The notes under the pieces: generated by a model | What the model was told of the DNA's origin: nothing | What the model saw: the letters and a program-made list of their open reading frames with translations, nothing else | The model's database searches: none | From: Xanthobacteraceae bacterium | GTDB taxonomy: Bacteria > Pseudomonadota > Alphaproteobacteria > Rhizobiales > Xanthobacteraceae | DNA: 38,608 bases | Reading direction: 5' to 3' | NCBI GenBank assembly: GCA_019241285.1 | Contig: JAFAXD010000656.1 | Coordinates: 1 to 38,608, forward strand | Position numbers and translations under genes: made by a program | Shown: positions 15,681-24,466 of the stretch, piece after piece | How the letters are laid out: each line of letters opens with the position of its first letter | How positions within the stretch are numbered: position 1 is the stretch's first letter

Positions 15681-17612
15681 ATGGGCGAAAGTATTAGTGT
15701 TGCCGGCGCTGAGCAGGCGCATGCCGCGTCACACGGAACCAAGGCCTCTCCGGGCTCGGGGACGCGCTTTTGGGCACTTACGCTGGGGTCGATCGGGGTC
15801 GTCTACGGCGATATTGGCACGAGTCCTCTCTATGCGGTGCGCGAGGCCGTTGTGGCTGCGAGCGCCGGCGGAGCCGCGACCTCGGATGCGGTCGTGGGCG
15901 TGATATCCCTCATCCTGTGGTCGCTGACGATCGTTGTTACGTTGAAATACGTGATCGTGCTGCTGCACGCCGACAATAACGGCGAGGGCGGGACGCTTGC
16001 ACTGATGGCGTTGGCGCGTCGCGTGAGCGGACGCTGGGCGGAGATCGTCGCCGGACTGGGCATCGTTGGCGCGGGACTATTTTTCGGCGACGCATTGATC
16101 ACGCCGGCTATTTCAGTTCTGTCCGCACTTGAAGGCATAAAGGTCGTGACCCCGTCCTTCGAGTATTACGTCGTTCCTGCGACCATCATCATCTTGTTGT
16201 TGTTGTTTGCTGCCCAATCCTGGGGGACCGCGCGCGTTGCCACATTCTTCGGACCGATCATGCTGATCTGGTTCGTCGCCATCGCAGTGCCAGGCGTCGT
16301 CTCGATCATTACCGATCCGTGGATCCTGACTGCCATCAACCCGTTCTACGGACTCAAGTTTTTGGTCAGCCACGGCGTGATCGGGCTGGTCACGCTCGGG
16401 GCTGTATTCCTCGCCGTTACAGGAGCGGAAGCGCTGTATGCTGATCTCGGTCATTTCGGCCGCGCCCCGATCCAGACCGCCTGGCTCAGCTTGGTGTTTC
16501 CATCGCTGGGGCTGAATTACCTGGGCCAGGGGGCCTTGCTGCTCGAGAACCCGCAAGCGATCGAAAATCCGTTTTTCCTGCTTTATCCAGGTTGGGCGCA
16601 ATGGGGGATGGTGCTGCTGGCAACGGCGGCCACGGTGATTGCGAGCCAAGCCGTGATTACGGGCGCCTATTCATTGACCCGCCAAGCCATCCAACTGGGA
16701 TTGCTGCCGCGTGTCGATATCCGACATACGTCAGAATCCCGCGAAGGCCAGATCTATCTGCCGCGCGTCAATCTGTTTCTTCTGATTGGGGTGTTGTTCC
16801 TGGTGCTGACTTTCCGCTCCTCGAGCGCGCTGGGCTCTGCCTATGGAATTGCGGTCACCGGCACGATGGTCGTCACAACGACCATGGCCTTCGTGGTGGT
16901 CTGGAAGGTGTGGCGCTGGTCTCCGTTTGCAGCCGCGGCGCTGATCACGCCGTTCCTGTTCCTGGACCTGACCTTCCTTGGGGCCAACCTGCTGAAGGTC
17001 GTTGAGGGAGGCTGGATACCGCTCGCGTTCGGCGCGCTGGTGCTGACTATCATGTATACGTGGCGCCGCGGAACCAGGCTCCTGATGGAAAAGACACGCC
17101 GACTCGAGACGCCGCTCGACCAGCTGGTCGGGATGCTCGAGCGCAAGCCACCGATCCGCGTTCCCGGAACCGCGGTCTTCCTCACCAGTGACCCGCACAG
17201 CGCGCCGACCGCGTTGATGCATAGTCTGAAGCACTACAAGGTGCTGCACGAGAAGAACGTGGTGTTGACGATCGAGAACGCACACACGCCGCGCGTTGCG
17301 CCGGAAGAGCGGGTGCGTCTCGAGCCGGTTGGCGCGACATTTTTGCGTGTGTTCTTGCGTTTCGGTTTCACGGAAACACCGAACGTGCCGCGCGCGCTTG
17401 GCATCGCTCGCCAACTCGGGTGGCAGTTCGACATCATGTCCACGTCGTTCTTCCTGTCGCGCCGCTCGCTTAAGCCCGCCGTGCAATCCGGTATGCCGCG
17501 CTGGCAGGACCGGCTGTTCATCGCGCTCGCACGTTCTGCGAACGATGCCACCGACTATTTCCATATTCCGACGGGGCGCGTCGTCGAGGTCGGGACGCAA
17601 GTGACAATCTGA
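15681..17612 (+). CDS. kup: Low-affinity potassium transport protein Kup
   Basis: A 643-residue KUP/HAK/KT family potassium-proton symporter. The family start [19 protein letters not shown] lies at residues 37-55. About twelve hydrophobic helices extend to residue 470, including [11 protein letters not shown] and [16 protein letters not shown] cytoplasmic C-terminal domain of about 165 residues follows ([11 protein letters not shown] at 493-503). Length is normal. The start is ATG 15681. It sits directly downstream of the collapsed kup remnant, so the locus once held a tandem pair, as many Bradyrhizobium relatives do. A rhodanese gene follows after 17 bp. Confidence 0.95.
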   Translation: MGESISVAGAEQAHAASHGTKASPGSGTRFWALTLGSIGVVYGDIGTSPLYAVREAVVAASAGGAATSDAVVGVISLILWSLTIVVTLKYVIVLLHADNNGEGGTLALMALARRVSGRWAEIVAGLGIVGAGLFFGDALITPAISVLSALEGIKVVTPSFEYYVVPATIIILLLLFAAQSWGTARVATFFGPIMLIWFVAIAVPGVVSIITDPWILTAINPFYGLKFLVSHGVIGLVTLGAVFLAVTGAEALYADLGHFGRAPIQTAWLSLVFPSLGLNYLGQGALLLENPQAIENPFFLLYPGWAQWGMVLLATAATVIASQAVITGAYSLTRQAIQLGLLPRVDIRHTSESREGQIYLPRVNLFLLIGVLFLVLTFRSSSALGSAYGIAVTGTMVVTTTMAFVVVWKVWRWSPFAAAALITPFLFLDLTFLGANLLKVVEGGWIPLAFGALVLTIMYTWRRGTRLLMEKTRRLETPLDQLVGMLERKPPIRVPGTAVFLTSDPHSAPTALMHSLKHYKVLHEKNVVLTIENAHTPRVAPEERVRLEPVGATFLRVFLRFGFTETPNVPRALGIARQLGWQFDIMSTSFFLSRRSLKPAVQSGMPRWQDRLFIALARSANDATDYFHIPTGRVVEVGTQVTI

Positions 17613-17629
17613 CGAACAGGAAGTGAGGC

Positions 17630-18019
17630 GTGGCGCGCCGGCTGCTTGATCTCGTTCGCCGCAGCAGCGGTCCGCCTCTCCAGGAGCGCATGATGGTTGA
17701 ACCCGACGCGGTGCGTGATCTGAGGCCACAAGAGGTAGCCGCGGGGCTTGAGGCAGGCCGCATTCTGCTGGTCGACGTCCGCGAACCCCAAGAGACGGCC
17801 ACGGAGCGGATTCCCGGATCAGTGCTGCTGCCGCTGTCGCGGTTCGATCCGGACGACATTCCCGACCCGCAGGGTCGGGCCGTGGTGTTCACTTGTGCGG
17901 TCGGAATGCGCTCGCTGCGGGCAGCCGAAACTGCGCTCGCCGCCGGATATCCCTATGATGCTCACCTGGTCGGCGGACTGAAATCCTGGAAGGCCGCTGG
18001 TTTTCCCACGGAACGGTGA
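17630..18019 (+). CDS. Rhodanese-domain protein
   Basis: A 129-residue single rhodanese domain: LLVDVREPQE near 47-56 and active-site Cys89 in FTCAVGMRS, a CxxxxR loop able to carry a persulfide. The C-terminal GGLKSWKAAGFP is the usual end of the fold. Such proteins transfer sulfane sulfur; the acceptor is unknown. The GTG start at 17630 has AGGAAG eight bases before it. A shorter form from ATG 17690 or 17693 would leave only the rhodanese core, so the first 20 residues are uncertain. It is 17 bp from kup and probably shares its transcript. Confidence 0.87.
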   Translation: MARRLLDLVRRSSGPPLQERMMVEPDAVRDLRPQEVAAGLEAGRILLVDVREPQETATERIPGSVLLPLSRFDPDDIPDPQGRAVVFTCAVGMRSLRAAETALAAGYPYDAHLVGGLKSWKAAGFPTER

Positions 18020-18055
18020 TATGAGAAGAAGGGGCGAAAAGGCGGGGAGTGGGAC

Positions 18056-18289
18056 ATGGTACGTTGGGGACTGGCCACGTTGGGCGTTGCCCTGATTGCC
18101 GGGCTGTGCGCGGGCTGCGCGAATCCGTCGGTCGCCAAATATCCGTATTGCCTGAACACCATGGATGGCGAGCGCGATTGCCGTTACGCGTCGCTCGAGC
18201 AGTGCGAGATCAGCCGCGCCGGCGCCGGGGGCTCCTGCAATCCCAGCCCCTACTACAAGGGAGCCACTCCGCAGGGCGCGGGTAATTGA
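18056..18289 (+). CDS. DUF3551 small exported protein
   Basis: A 77-residue secreted protein. Residues 1-21 are a lipoprotein-like signal with a possible lipobox (LCAGC, Cys near 21). The mature part has YPYCLNTMDGERDCRYASLEQCEISRAG and ends SCNPSPYYKG, the four-cysteine layout of DUF3551, a family abundant in Bradyrhizobium relatives and of unknown function. Two disulfides in the periplasm are likely. It stands alone, convergent with the lipid A operon. Confidence 0.8.
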   Translation: MVRWGLATLGVALIAGLCAGCANPSVAKYPYCLNTMDGERDCRYASLEQCEISRAGAGGSCNPSPYYKGATPQGAGN

Positions 18290-18308
18290 GAGCCAAAGCT
18301 GCTGATTG

Positions 18309-19232
18309 TTATCGCCACCGGCGATGCAACCATAGCCATTGATCCGGGTATTCGCGCACCCAGCCTTCGATCACTGACGTGATTACCTGCATCGTTCCCT
18401 GCACGTCGATCTTCCCTTCCGCATCGCGCGCGGGAACGATCGGCTCGGTCACCTCCGCGCGGAAGCGACCATTCTCGATACGGATCACGCGGGTACCGTG
18501 GATGGCGCACTCGGCTTCCCGCGCCAGCACCGCCATCAGCGGGTTGGCGAGGCAGCAGCGACCAAAAAAGTTGACTTCAACGCCTTTGCCATAGTGCTGA
18601 TCAACCAGCATCGCCACATGGCGCCCCGCGTCCAGGGCGCGTGCCAGCTGGAGCGGCGCGAACATCGAGGTCGGTACGAGCTCGCCCATCTGCCCGGCGC
18701 GCAGCGCAAAGATCGCGTCAGCCACGGCTCCAAGGTTGGGGTGCCGATAGAGCACCGACGTTTGAAGCCCGTCGGCTGCCGAAATAAGCGCCGGCAATTC
18801 CCAATTGCCGAGATGGGCGGCAAAGACGAGCGCCGGCTTGCCGTCCTCGCGCAGCCCGAGAAAGCGCTCGATGCTGCCGGCGTCGTAGTCGATGAAGGTC
18901 CGGTGCCACGGGTCGCCCTCGGCGAGCCGATCGATATGCGCGAACTCCACCGTGACGCGTCCGAGATTGTCCCAAACGCCACGCAGAATTGCTTCGATCT
19001 CGGCATCGGATTTTTCCGGATAGGCGGCCTTCAGGTTCGCGCGTCCGATCCGATGTTCCGGCAAAAGCGGTCCGACATTGCGCATCAGCCGTGCGGCGAA
19101 ATTGCTGACCTTGACGCGGTCAAGCCGGCGCACGCCGCGCAGCAGCAACAACACCGACGCGCCAGCCACCTTCTCGGCGGCCGGACGCACCGCTGCCATC
19201 GCTCTCCGGAGTATCCTACGCGCTCCGCTCAT
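18309..19232 (-). CDS. lpxXL: Lipid A very-long-chain acyltransferase LpxXL
   Basis: A 307-residue inner-membrane acyltransferase of the LpxL/HtrB family. The catalytic H-x4-E motif is HLGNWE within LVFAAHLGNWELPAL, and VDQHYGKGVEVNFFG forms the second family block. An N-terminal hydrophobic segment (VAGASVLLLLRGV) anchors it. As the last gene of an acpXL operon it should transfer the 27-hydroxyoctacosanoyl-type chain from AcpXL to lipid A. It starts 25 bp after the MDR reductase stop. General LpxL family membership is certain from motifs; the XL assignment rests on context. Confidence 0.92.
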   Translation of the reverse strand: MSGARRILRRAMAAVRPAAEKVAGASVLLLLRGVRRLDRVKVSNFAARLMRNVGPLLPEHRIGRANLKAAYPEKSDAEIEAILRGVWDNLGRVTVEFAHIDRLAEGDPWHRTFIDYDAGSIERFLGLREDGKPALVFAAHLGNWELPALISAADGLQTSVLYRHPNLGAVADAIFALRAGQMGELVPTSMFAPLQLARALDAGRHVAMLVDQHYGKGVEVNFFGRCCLANPLMAVLAREAECAIHGTRVIRIENGRFRAEVTEPIVPARDAEGKIDVQGTMQVITSVIEGWVREYPDQWLWLHRRWR

Positions 19233-19257
19233 GACCGGAGACGAGTTCTATCCTGAG

Positions 19258-20283
19258 TTAGAAGTTCACGATCAGTTTGCCAAACACGTCGCGGCTCTCG
19301 AGTCGTTTGAGGCCTTGCTCGATGTCCTCCGGCGCAAACGCACTGTCAATCACCGGGGTGAGGCCGCCGGCCATCCTGGCGAGGCTGGTGCGAATGTTCT
19401 GCAGCGACGCGCCGAACGAGCCGAATATCTTGTATTGCTGTTGGAACAGCTGCATCAGATTGAACGTGATCGACGGTCCCGATGTCGCCCCACAGGTCAC
19501 CAGCCGGCCGCCGCGCTTGAGGGCCAAGAGCGAGCCGTTGAACGTGTCGGCGCCGACATGTTCGAAGACAACGTCCACGCCCTTCTTGCTGGTCAGCTTG
19601 CGCACCTCGTGCTCGAAACGGTGCGTTTTGTAGTTGATCACGTGGTCGGCGCCCAACGCCTTCGCCTTTTCGCCTTTGACGTCGTCGCCGACGGTCGTGA
19701 TGACCGTGCAGTTGATCGCCTTGGCCATCTTGATCGCCGCCGTGCCAATTCCCGAGCCGCCGGCGTGCACCAGCACGGTCTCGCCTGGCTCAAGCTTTGC
19801 GTTGTCGAACAGCATGTGCTCGACGGTCGCGAACGCAATCGGTGCGCACGCCGCGTCCTGGAGAGTAACGCCGTCTGGAACCGCGATCACCAGGCGCGCG
19901 GGCAGGTTGACGAATTCGCGCGCAAACCCGTCCACGTGAAAGCCCATGATGCCCTGGACGTTTTCGCAAAGATTGTCGCGGCCCTGGCGACAGGCCTTGC
20001 ATGTCCCGCAGGTGAGGGCGCCATACATGACGACGCGATCGCCGACCTTGAACCCATCGACGCCGGCTCCGAGCGCAGCGATTTCGCCGGAAGCTTCGAC
20101 ACCGACGACCAGCGGAAATTTCTGCCGCCGAGCGAACGCCATCCCACGGTAGCCCCAGAGATCCAGGTGATTGAGGCCGACCGCCCGCACGTGCACCTGC
20201 ACTTCGCCAGCGGCCGGCGGTGGCGTGTCGGGCAGCGTTGCAAGTTCGAGTTGGCGGTTGGCGACGAGAGTGAGCGCTCGCAT
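19258..20283 (-). CDS. MDR-family reductase of the VLCFA operon (AdhXL-like), candidate enoyl reductase
   Basis: A 341-residue medium-chain dehydrogenase/reductase. The GroES-like N-domain keeps four structural-zinc cysteines (92, 95, 98 and 106, in CGTCKACRQGRDNLC), and the Rossmann domain has HAGGSGIGTAAIKMAK. The ligands of the catalytic zinc appear lost: the Cys position reads Asn38 (GLNHLDLW) and the GHE motif reads GVE (61-63). Such MDR proteins often reduce activated double bonds and not alcohols. The operon lacks any other enoyl-reductase candidate, so reduction of the trans-2-enoyl-AcpXL intermediate is a reasonable inference. Rhizobial lipid A loci carry a homologue usually called a zinc alcohol dehydrogenase. 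Confidence 0.88.
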   Translation of the reverse strand: MRALTLVANRQLELATLPDTPPPAAGEVQVHVRAVGLNHLDLWGYRGMAFARRQKFPLVVGVEASGEIAALGAGVDGFKVGDRVVMYGALTCGTCKACRQGRDNLCENVQGIMGFHVDGFAREFVNLPARLVIAVPDGVTLQDAACAPIAFATVEHMLFDNAKLEPGETVLVHAGGSGIGTAAIKMAKAINCTVITTVGDDVKGEKAKALGADHVINYKTHRFEHEVRKLTSKKGVDVVFEHVGADTFNGSLLALKRGGRLVTCGATSGPSITFNLMQLFQQQYKIFGSFGASLQNIRTSLARMAGGLTPVIDSAFAPEDIEQGLKRLESRDVFGKLIVNF

Positions 20284-20315
20284 ACGCGATATCTGTGGTC
20301 AGTTGGTTGGAAGGA

Positions 20316-21077
20316 TCAGCGCTGGATGCCTATCGCCGCGGAAAGCCCGCCGTCAATGGGTAGCACCGCGCCGGTGATGTAGGAGGCTTGTGGCGCCATC
20401 AGGAAGCTGATGAGACCGGCCACTTCCTCAGGCTTGGCAAAACGGCGCACCGGGATTTGGCCTTCCATCTGCTCACGGTATTTCGCATAGGGCGCCATCA
20501 TTTCGGTATCGATGAATCCGGGCGCCACGTAATTCACGGTTACGCCTGCGCGCGCGATCTCGATTGCCAGGGTGCGCACATAGCCGAGCAGGGCGGCTTT
20601 CGACGCCGCGTAGGCTGCGTTGCCCTGGTTCGCTTGCAGCGCCGTGATCGAGCCAATCACCACGACCCGACCATCGCGCGCCCGCATCATTTGTCGCGTC
20701 AATGCGCCGCCAATCCGGGTGAACGACCAGAAATTGACCTGCATGGCCGCCTCGGCCTTGGCCTGGTCCATCATCATCGCGAGACTGTCGTAAGATTGCC
20801 CGGCATTGTGCACCAGGCCAGAGAACGCTTGGCGTTCCACCTCCTTCATAAAGGCGTCGACGGCGGCCTTGTCGGCGAGGTCGAGCGCCATCGCGGCGAA
20901 GGCCTGGCTGGAATGGGCTCCTTGCAAATCCTTGATCAGCGCGTCCGCTTCGGCGCTCGCGGAGCGATACGTGAAGGTCACGTCATGGCCCGCCGCCGCC
21001 AGGGCGCGGACGATCGCTGCACCCAGGCCGCGTCCCCCACCCGTGACAAGGACTCGGCGCTTGATCGCCGCACTCAC
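20316..21077 (-). CDS. FabG-like short-chain reductase of the VLCFA operon
   Basis: A 253-residue classical SDR. The NADP(H) loop TGGGRGLG is at 13-20, NAG near 92-94, and the catalytic Ser-Tyr-x3-Lys is in GSITALQANQGNAAYAASK. Closest in style to 3-oxoacyl-ACP reductase FabG: GFIDTEMM and a C-terminal LPIDGG. Its ATG overlaps the stop of fabF1XL by four bases, so it is translationally coupled to the ketosynthase whose product it should reduce. This gene is not part of the core cluster I recall from Rhizobium and Sinorhizobium, so its presence may mark a lineage-specific version of the operon. Confidence 0.9.
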   Translation of the reverse strand: MSAAIKRRVLVTGGGRGLGAAIVRALAAAGHDVTFTYRSASAEADALIKDLQGAHSSQAFAAMALDLADKAAVDAFMKEVERQAFSGLVHNAGQSYDSLAMMMDQAKAEAAMQVNFWSFTRIGGALTRQMMRARDGRVVVIGSITALQANQGNAAYAASKAALLGYVRTLAIEIARAGVTVNYVAPGFIDTEMMAPYAKYREQMEGQIPVRRFAKPEEVAGLISFLMAPQASYITGAVLPIDGGLSAAIGIQR

Positions 21078-22357
21078 GCGCGCGGCTCCCGCCCCATAAC
21101 GAGCGACACGTTCTGGCCGCCAAATCCGAACGAGTTGGAGATTGCGTGCCGTACCGCTGCATCACGCGCGACATTTGGCACGACATCGAGCGCGATCGTT
21201 GGGTCGGGCACAGCGTAGTTGATGGTCGGCGGAATCCGCTGCCGGTCAAGAGTGAGCAGCGAAAAAATGGCTTCGACAGCGCCTGCCGCCGAGAGCGTAT
21301 GGCCGATCATCGATTTGTTGGACGAGATCGCCAACCGCTTGGCGTGCTCGCCGAAGACTGACGTCACGCCCAAACATTCCATCTTGTCGTTTTCCGGCGT
21401 ACCGGTGCCGTGCGCGTTGATGTAGTCGATCTCCTCCGGCTCAAGGCCGGCGTCGGCGATTGCGTTGCGTATGCAGCCGATGATCGGCTTGCCGTCGGGG
21501 CTGGAGCGGGTGCGATGGAAGGAGTCGGCAAGTTCGCCGCAGCCCTCGATGACGCCGAGGATCCTGGCGCCGCGAGCGCGTGCATGCGCATAGCTCTCGA
21601 GCACCAGCGCGCCCGCGCCCTCGGCCATGACGAAACCGTCGCGATTTTTCGAAAACGGTTTGGACGCGCTTTCTGGCGGATCGTTCTGCGTTGAGAGTGC
21701 CGAGAGCAACGAAAATCGCACCAAGCTTTCCGGATTGATCGATCCGTCAGTGGCAACGCAAAGCGTCGCTTCGGCTTCGCCGCGCCGGATCGCTTCAAGG
21801 CCGAGTTGAATAGAGCTCGCCCCCGACGCGCACGCAGTCGAGAGCGAGATCGGCGAGCCTTGCGTCCCGAACTTGTCGGCGAGGTTGTAGGCGACCGAGC
21901 CGAAAAGGAAACGCTCATGAAATCGGCGGAACTGACCGGTTCCCGCCGAACGCAACAAATCGTCGTAACTGACAGCGTCATTGCTGCCCGAGGCCTGCGC
22001 GAGTTCCTGGCGCTGCGGCCACTCGATTTCGATCGGTGCGACAGCCAGAAACAGCGGGCCCGGAAACACGCCACGGCTCCCGATGGCCGACTCGGACAGC
22101 GCCTCTTCGATCGCCACCTCCGCCATCCGCTCGGCCAGAGCCGGGGCTGACAACGGCTCGACAGGCACGAAATCGACCGTGCCGGCGACGCGGGTTTTGA
22201 AGTTCTCGGTCGTGAACCGCGTGATGGCACGGATGCCAGACTTACCGGCCGTCAGCTTATCCCAGTTATCAGTCTTGCCAGCACCGAGCGACGTGACGAC
22301 GCCCATGCCGGTCACGACCACCACCGGCCGGCTCGCCGCGTCCAGCAATTCTGACAT
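21074..22357 (-). CDS. fabF1XL: Beta-ketoacyl-ACP synthase II type, FabF1XL
   Basis: A 427-residue condensing enzyme with a complete active site: Cys176 in SLSTACASGASS, His316 in NAHGTGTPENDK and His353 in NKSMIGHTLSAAG. It extends the acyl chain on the dedicated carrier AcpXL by decarboxylative condensation with malonyl units. The neighbouring FabF2XL has lost the Cys and one His, so FabF1XL is the only catalytic ketosynthase here and the two may form a heterodimer. It starts 28 bp after fabF2XL and overlaps the FabG-like gene downstream. Confidence 0.94.
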   Translation of the reverse strand: MSELLDAASRPVVVVTGMGVVTSLGAGKTDNWDKLTAGKSGIRAITRFTTENFKTRVAGTVDFVPVEPLSAPALAERMAEVAIEEALSESAIGSRGVFPGPLFLAVAPIEIEWPQRQELAQASGSNDAVSYDDLLRSAGTGQFRRFHERFLFGSVAYNLADKFGTQGSPISLSTACASGASSIQLGLEAIRRGEAEATLCVATDGSINPESLVRFSLLSALSTQNDPPESASKPFSKNRDGFVMAEGAGALVLESYAHARARGARILGVIEGCGELADSFHRTRSSPDGKPIIGCIRNAIADAGLEPEEIDYINAHGTGTPENDKMECLGVTSVFGEHAKRLAISSNKSMIGHTLSAAGAVEAIFSLLTLDRQRIPPTINYAVPDPTIALDVVPNVARDAAVRHAISNSFGFGGQNVSLVMGREPRA

Positions 22358-22385
22358 GTTGCTCCTCCCCCAAACCTAGGTGGCT

Positions 22386-23567
22386 TCAGACGCGCTCAAC
22401 GAGCGCAAGGCCTTCGCCACGCCAATGGCCCACATTGGTAACGACGGCCTGCGCAAGGGGCCCCGTCATCGGTTCCTCGACCCCGCTGGAGTCGAATGGC
22501 GCGAACAGTTTACCGTAGTGGACCGCAAGTGTTGCAACCGCAATGTTCATGATGAACTGCGGCTCGACGCCGTGTCCGAAATGGCTTCCAGTGGCGCGCA
22601 CGGCAAGCTGCGGATGGCGCTTGAAGAAACTGCACTCCTCCGACGTCGCTGGCTCGGTGCCGGTCGCGCCCGAAACCAAGGCAGCGGAATCGGGCGAGCC
22701 AAGCGTGTTCCACAGCCTGTCCAAGCTGGCTTCGACTGTTCCGGCTCGTCGCGCAGCGGACGCGACCACGACCTGCGACAACTTGGCAAGCGGTGTCGCC
22801 TCCCGCTTCTCCGCATGGTCGCGGCTTTCCAGCACCAGAAATGCCCCCATGGACGCGAGGGCAAACCCAGGGGCGGCCGCGCGCTCCCATACCGGGTGGA
22901 AATCGCCTTTGAGCCCGAAGCCGCCGAAATCATAGAGCATCAGCAGGTCTTTGCGCTCGCCGTTCTGGGCCCCGCCCACCAGCGCGATATCGCTCTGGTT
23001 CGCTCGGATGCGCTGCAAGGCGATGCGCACTGCGTCGACCCCGGCGATCTCTTCACCCATGAAGGTGCGCGAGGATCCGGTGACGCCATGCACGATAGAG
23101 ATATTGCCCGCCAGCAGGTTCGATAGTTGCGCGAGAAACAACGTCGGCCGCAGATCGCTCATCAGCCGTTCGTTGAGAAATCGCTCGCGATCGTTTGCTT
23201 TGGGCAAGCCTGAGAGAATCGCTGCATCAGCGGCCCAATCGCGCTCGCCGCCACCGGCGGCGACGATCATGTCCATCCGACCAAGCAGGTCCCCGCTGCC
23301 CTTGGCGCCGGCGCTGTCGAGCGCGAGGCCGGCGGCATAGGTACCGATCCGTTGCCAGGGTTCCATCTGGCGCTGGTCGCCTTTCTTGGGAATCTGTTTA
23401 TCAAAATCGACGCGACAGAGCGGATGGACCGCGTACGGCGCGAATGTTTTGACGTCGACGATCGGCGTTGGCTCGTTCAGCCCGCGCCAATGCGCTTCCG
23501 GTCCTTCGCCAAGGCACGAGACGATCCCGATCCCGGTGATCCAGACCTCGCGGGGGGCGTCAGCCAT
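22386..23567 (-). CDS. fabF2XL: Ketosynthase-like protein FabF2XL without catalytic Cys
   Basis: A 393-residue protein with the ketosynthase fold (VWITGIGIVSCLG at the start, GEEIAGVDAV and GFALASMGAFLVLES internally). At the nucleophile position, where FabF1XL reads STACASG, it reads HGVTGSS (160-166), so the Cys is gone. The first catalytic His position (NAHGTGT in FabF1XL) reads SGATGTE (299-305). The second His may survive in ATGSHFGHG. This is the pattern of a chain-length factor, the inactive partner of type II polyketide synthases that sets chain length. A role as FabF1XL's partner is an inference from this and from conserved neighbourhood. It overlaps the fabZXL stop by eight bases. 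Confidence 0.9.
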   Translation of the reverse strand: MADAPREVWITGIGIVSCLGEGPEAHWRGLNEPTPIVDVKTFAPYAVHPLCRVDFDKQIPKKGDQRQMEPWQRIGTYAAGLALDSAGAKGSGDLLGRMDMIVAAGGGERDWAADAAILSGLPKANDRERFLNERLMSDLRPTLFLAQLSNLLAGNISIVHGVTGSSRTFMGEEIAGVDAVRIALQRIRANQSDIALVGGAQNGERKDLLMLYDFGGFGLKGDFHPVWERAAAPGFALASMGAFLVLESRDHAEKREATPLAKLSQVVVASAARRAGTVEASLDRLWNTLGSPDSAALVSGATGTEPATSEECSFFKRHPQLAVRATGSHFGHGVEPQFIMNIAVATLAVHYGKLFAPFDSSGVEEPMTGPLAQAVVTNVGHWRGEGLALVERV

Positions 23568-24033
23568 CGGCTAGCGCCTGTACGGGAAACGCGAGGCGTG
23601 TTGCCCACTCTTCCATCGCTTTGCGCATGCTAGGCTCGGGGAAAGCCAGCACCCGGAAGGTGATTTCGGCATCGCAGACGGCCTTGCCGTTGGCGACGGC
23701 GGCCGCTTTGGTGACTGCATAGCCGGAGCCTTCGTGCAGCAGCTTGGCGTTAAGATTGAGAACGGTTCCCGGAACCACGAAGGTCCGCAGCTTGGCGTCT
23801 TTCACCGCGGCGAGGAACGGCATCTTCGCGAACTTGTTCACGCCGATGATCAGCCAGCCTGCGGTTTGCGCCATCGATTCGATGAGCAGCACCCCCGGCA
23901 TCAATGGATGTCCTGGGAAGTGGCCCTCGAAAATTGTGCTTTCCTGAGGAACGGCCGCTTCGGTGCGGATAGTCCCGCCGCTCACGTCGATATCGACTAT
24001 GCGGTCGATGAGCTGGAAATACTCAATCCGCAT
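23560..24033 (-). CDS. fabZXL: 3-hydroxyacyl-ACP dehydratase FabZXL
   Basis: A 157-residue single hot-dog domain. The catalytic His38 is in FEGHFPGHPLMPGVLLIESMAQ and the partner acid is Glu52. These enzymes dehydrate 3-hydroxyacyl-ACP to trans-2-enoyl-ACP. Position directly after acpXL (9-bp gap) and overlap with fabF2XL place it in the VLCFA cycle and not in housekeeping synthesis. The 25 residues after the hot-dog core (PSMRKAMEEWATRLAF) are an extension compared with ordinary FabZ. Confidence 0.93.
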   Translation of the reverse strand: MRIEYFQLIDRIVDIDVSGGTIRTEAAVPQESTIFEGHFPGHPLMPGVLLIESMAQTAGWLIIGVNKFAKMPFLAAVKDAKLRTFVVPGTVLNLNAKLLHEGSGYAVTKAAAVANGKAVCDAEITFRVLAFPEPSMRKAMEEWATRLAFPVQALADG

Positions 24034-24042
24034 GCCGGGAGC

Positions 24043-24324
24043 TCAGGCCCCCTTGGCGGCAACAAGACCGTCGATTCGGGTGCACAGGTTCTGCAGGACG
24101 AAATACTGCTCGGTCGTCGCCTTCCCGTCGTTGACCTCCTGGGTCCATTGCTCGAGCGGGAGCTTGATCCCAAAGGCTTTATCGATGGCAAAAGCAATAT
24201 CGAGGAAATCGAGACTATCGATTCCCAGATCCTCGATGGCGTGACTCTCCGGCTTGATGCTGTCGCGCGGGATGTCACAGGTTTCGGCGATGATGTTGGC
24301 CACGGTATCGAACGTCGACGACAT
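24043..24324 (-). CDS. acpXL: Specialised acyl carrier protein AcpXL
   Basis: A 93-residue carrier protein, longer than the 78-residue housekeeping AcpP. The phosphopantetheine Ser37 sits in [21 protein letters not shown]. The downstream sequence [26 protein letters not shown] is the diagnostic AcpXL extension, nearly identical in pattern to the rhizobial protein as I remember it. AcpXL carries the growing C26-C30 hydroxy chain destined for lipid A. It is the first gene of the operon; AAAGGG precedes the ATG and a promoter candidate lies about 95 bp upstream. Confidence 0.96.
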   Translation of the reverse strand: MSSTFDTVANIIAETCDIPRDSIKPESHAIEDLGIDSLDFLDIAFAIDKAFGIKLPLEQWTQEVNDGKATTEQYFVLQNLCTRIDGLVAAKGA

Positions 24325-24418
24325 AGTAACCCTTTGATCGCCTTATGTTTTTGAAGCACCCGTGTCGGCGCGGGAAATCGCTGCCAACCCCAGCCGGGCA
24401 GCACCATCCGTGCTGGCC

Positions 24419-24447
24419 CGTATAACCAAGTGTCTCCGCAAGCGCAA
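24419..24447 (-). promoter_or_regulatory. Candidate sigma-70 promoter of the acpXL operon
   Basis: On the minus strand TTGCGC (24447-24442), a 17-bp spacer and TATACG (24424-24419). It lies between the stop of the upstream small membrane protein gene and acpXL, with a leader of roughly 90 bases. Identified by eye from box similarity and spacing only. Confidence 0.4.
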
Positions 24448-24466
24448 TGGCACGTGGGCGGGGCTG

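Noticed and set aside
16731-17729. 332-codon open frame opposite the C-terminal part of kup
   Set aside because: Arg/His/Gln-rich, no motifs, covers the well-supported Kup C-terminus and the rhodanese start.
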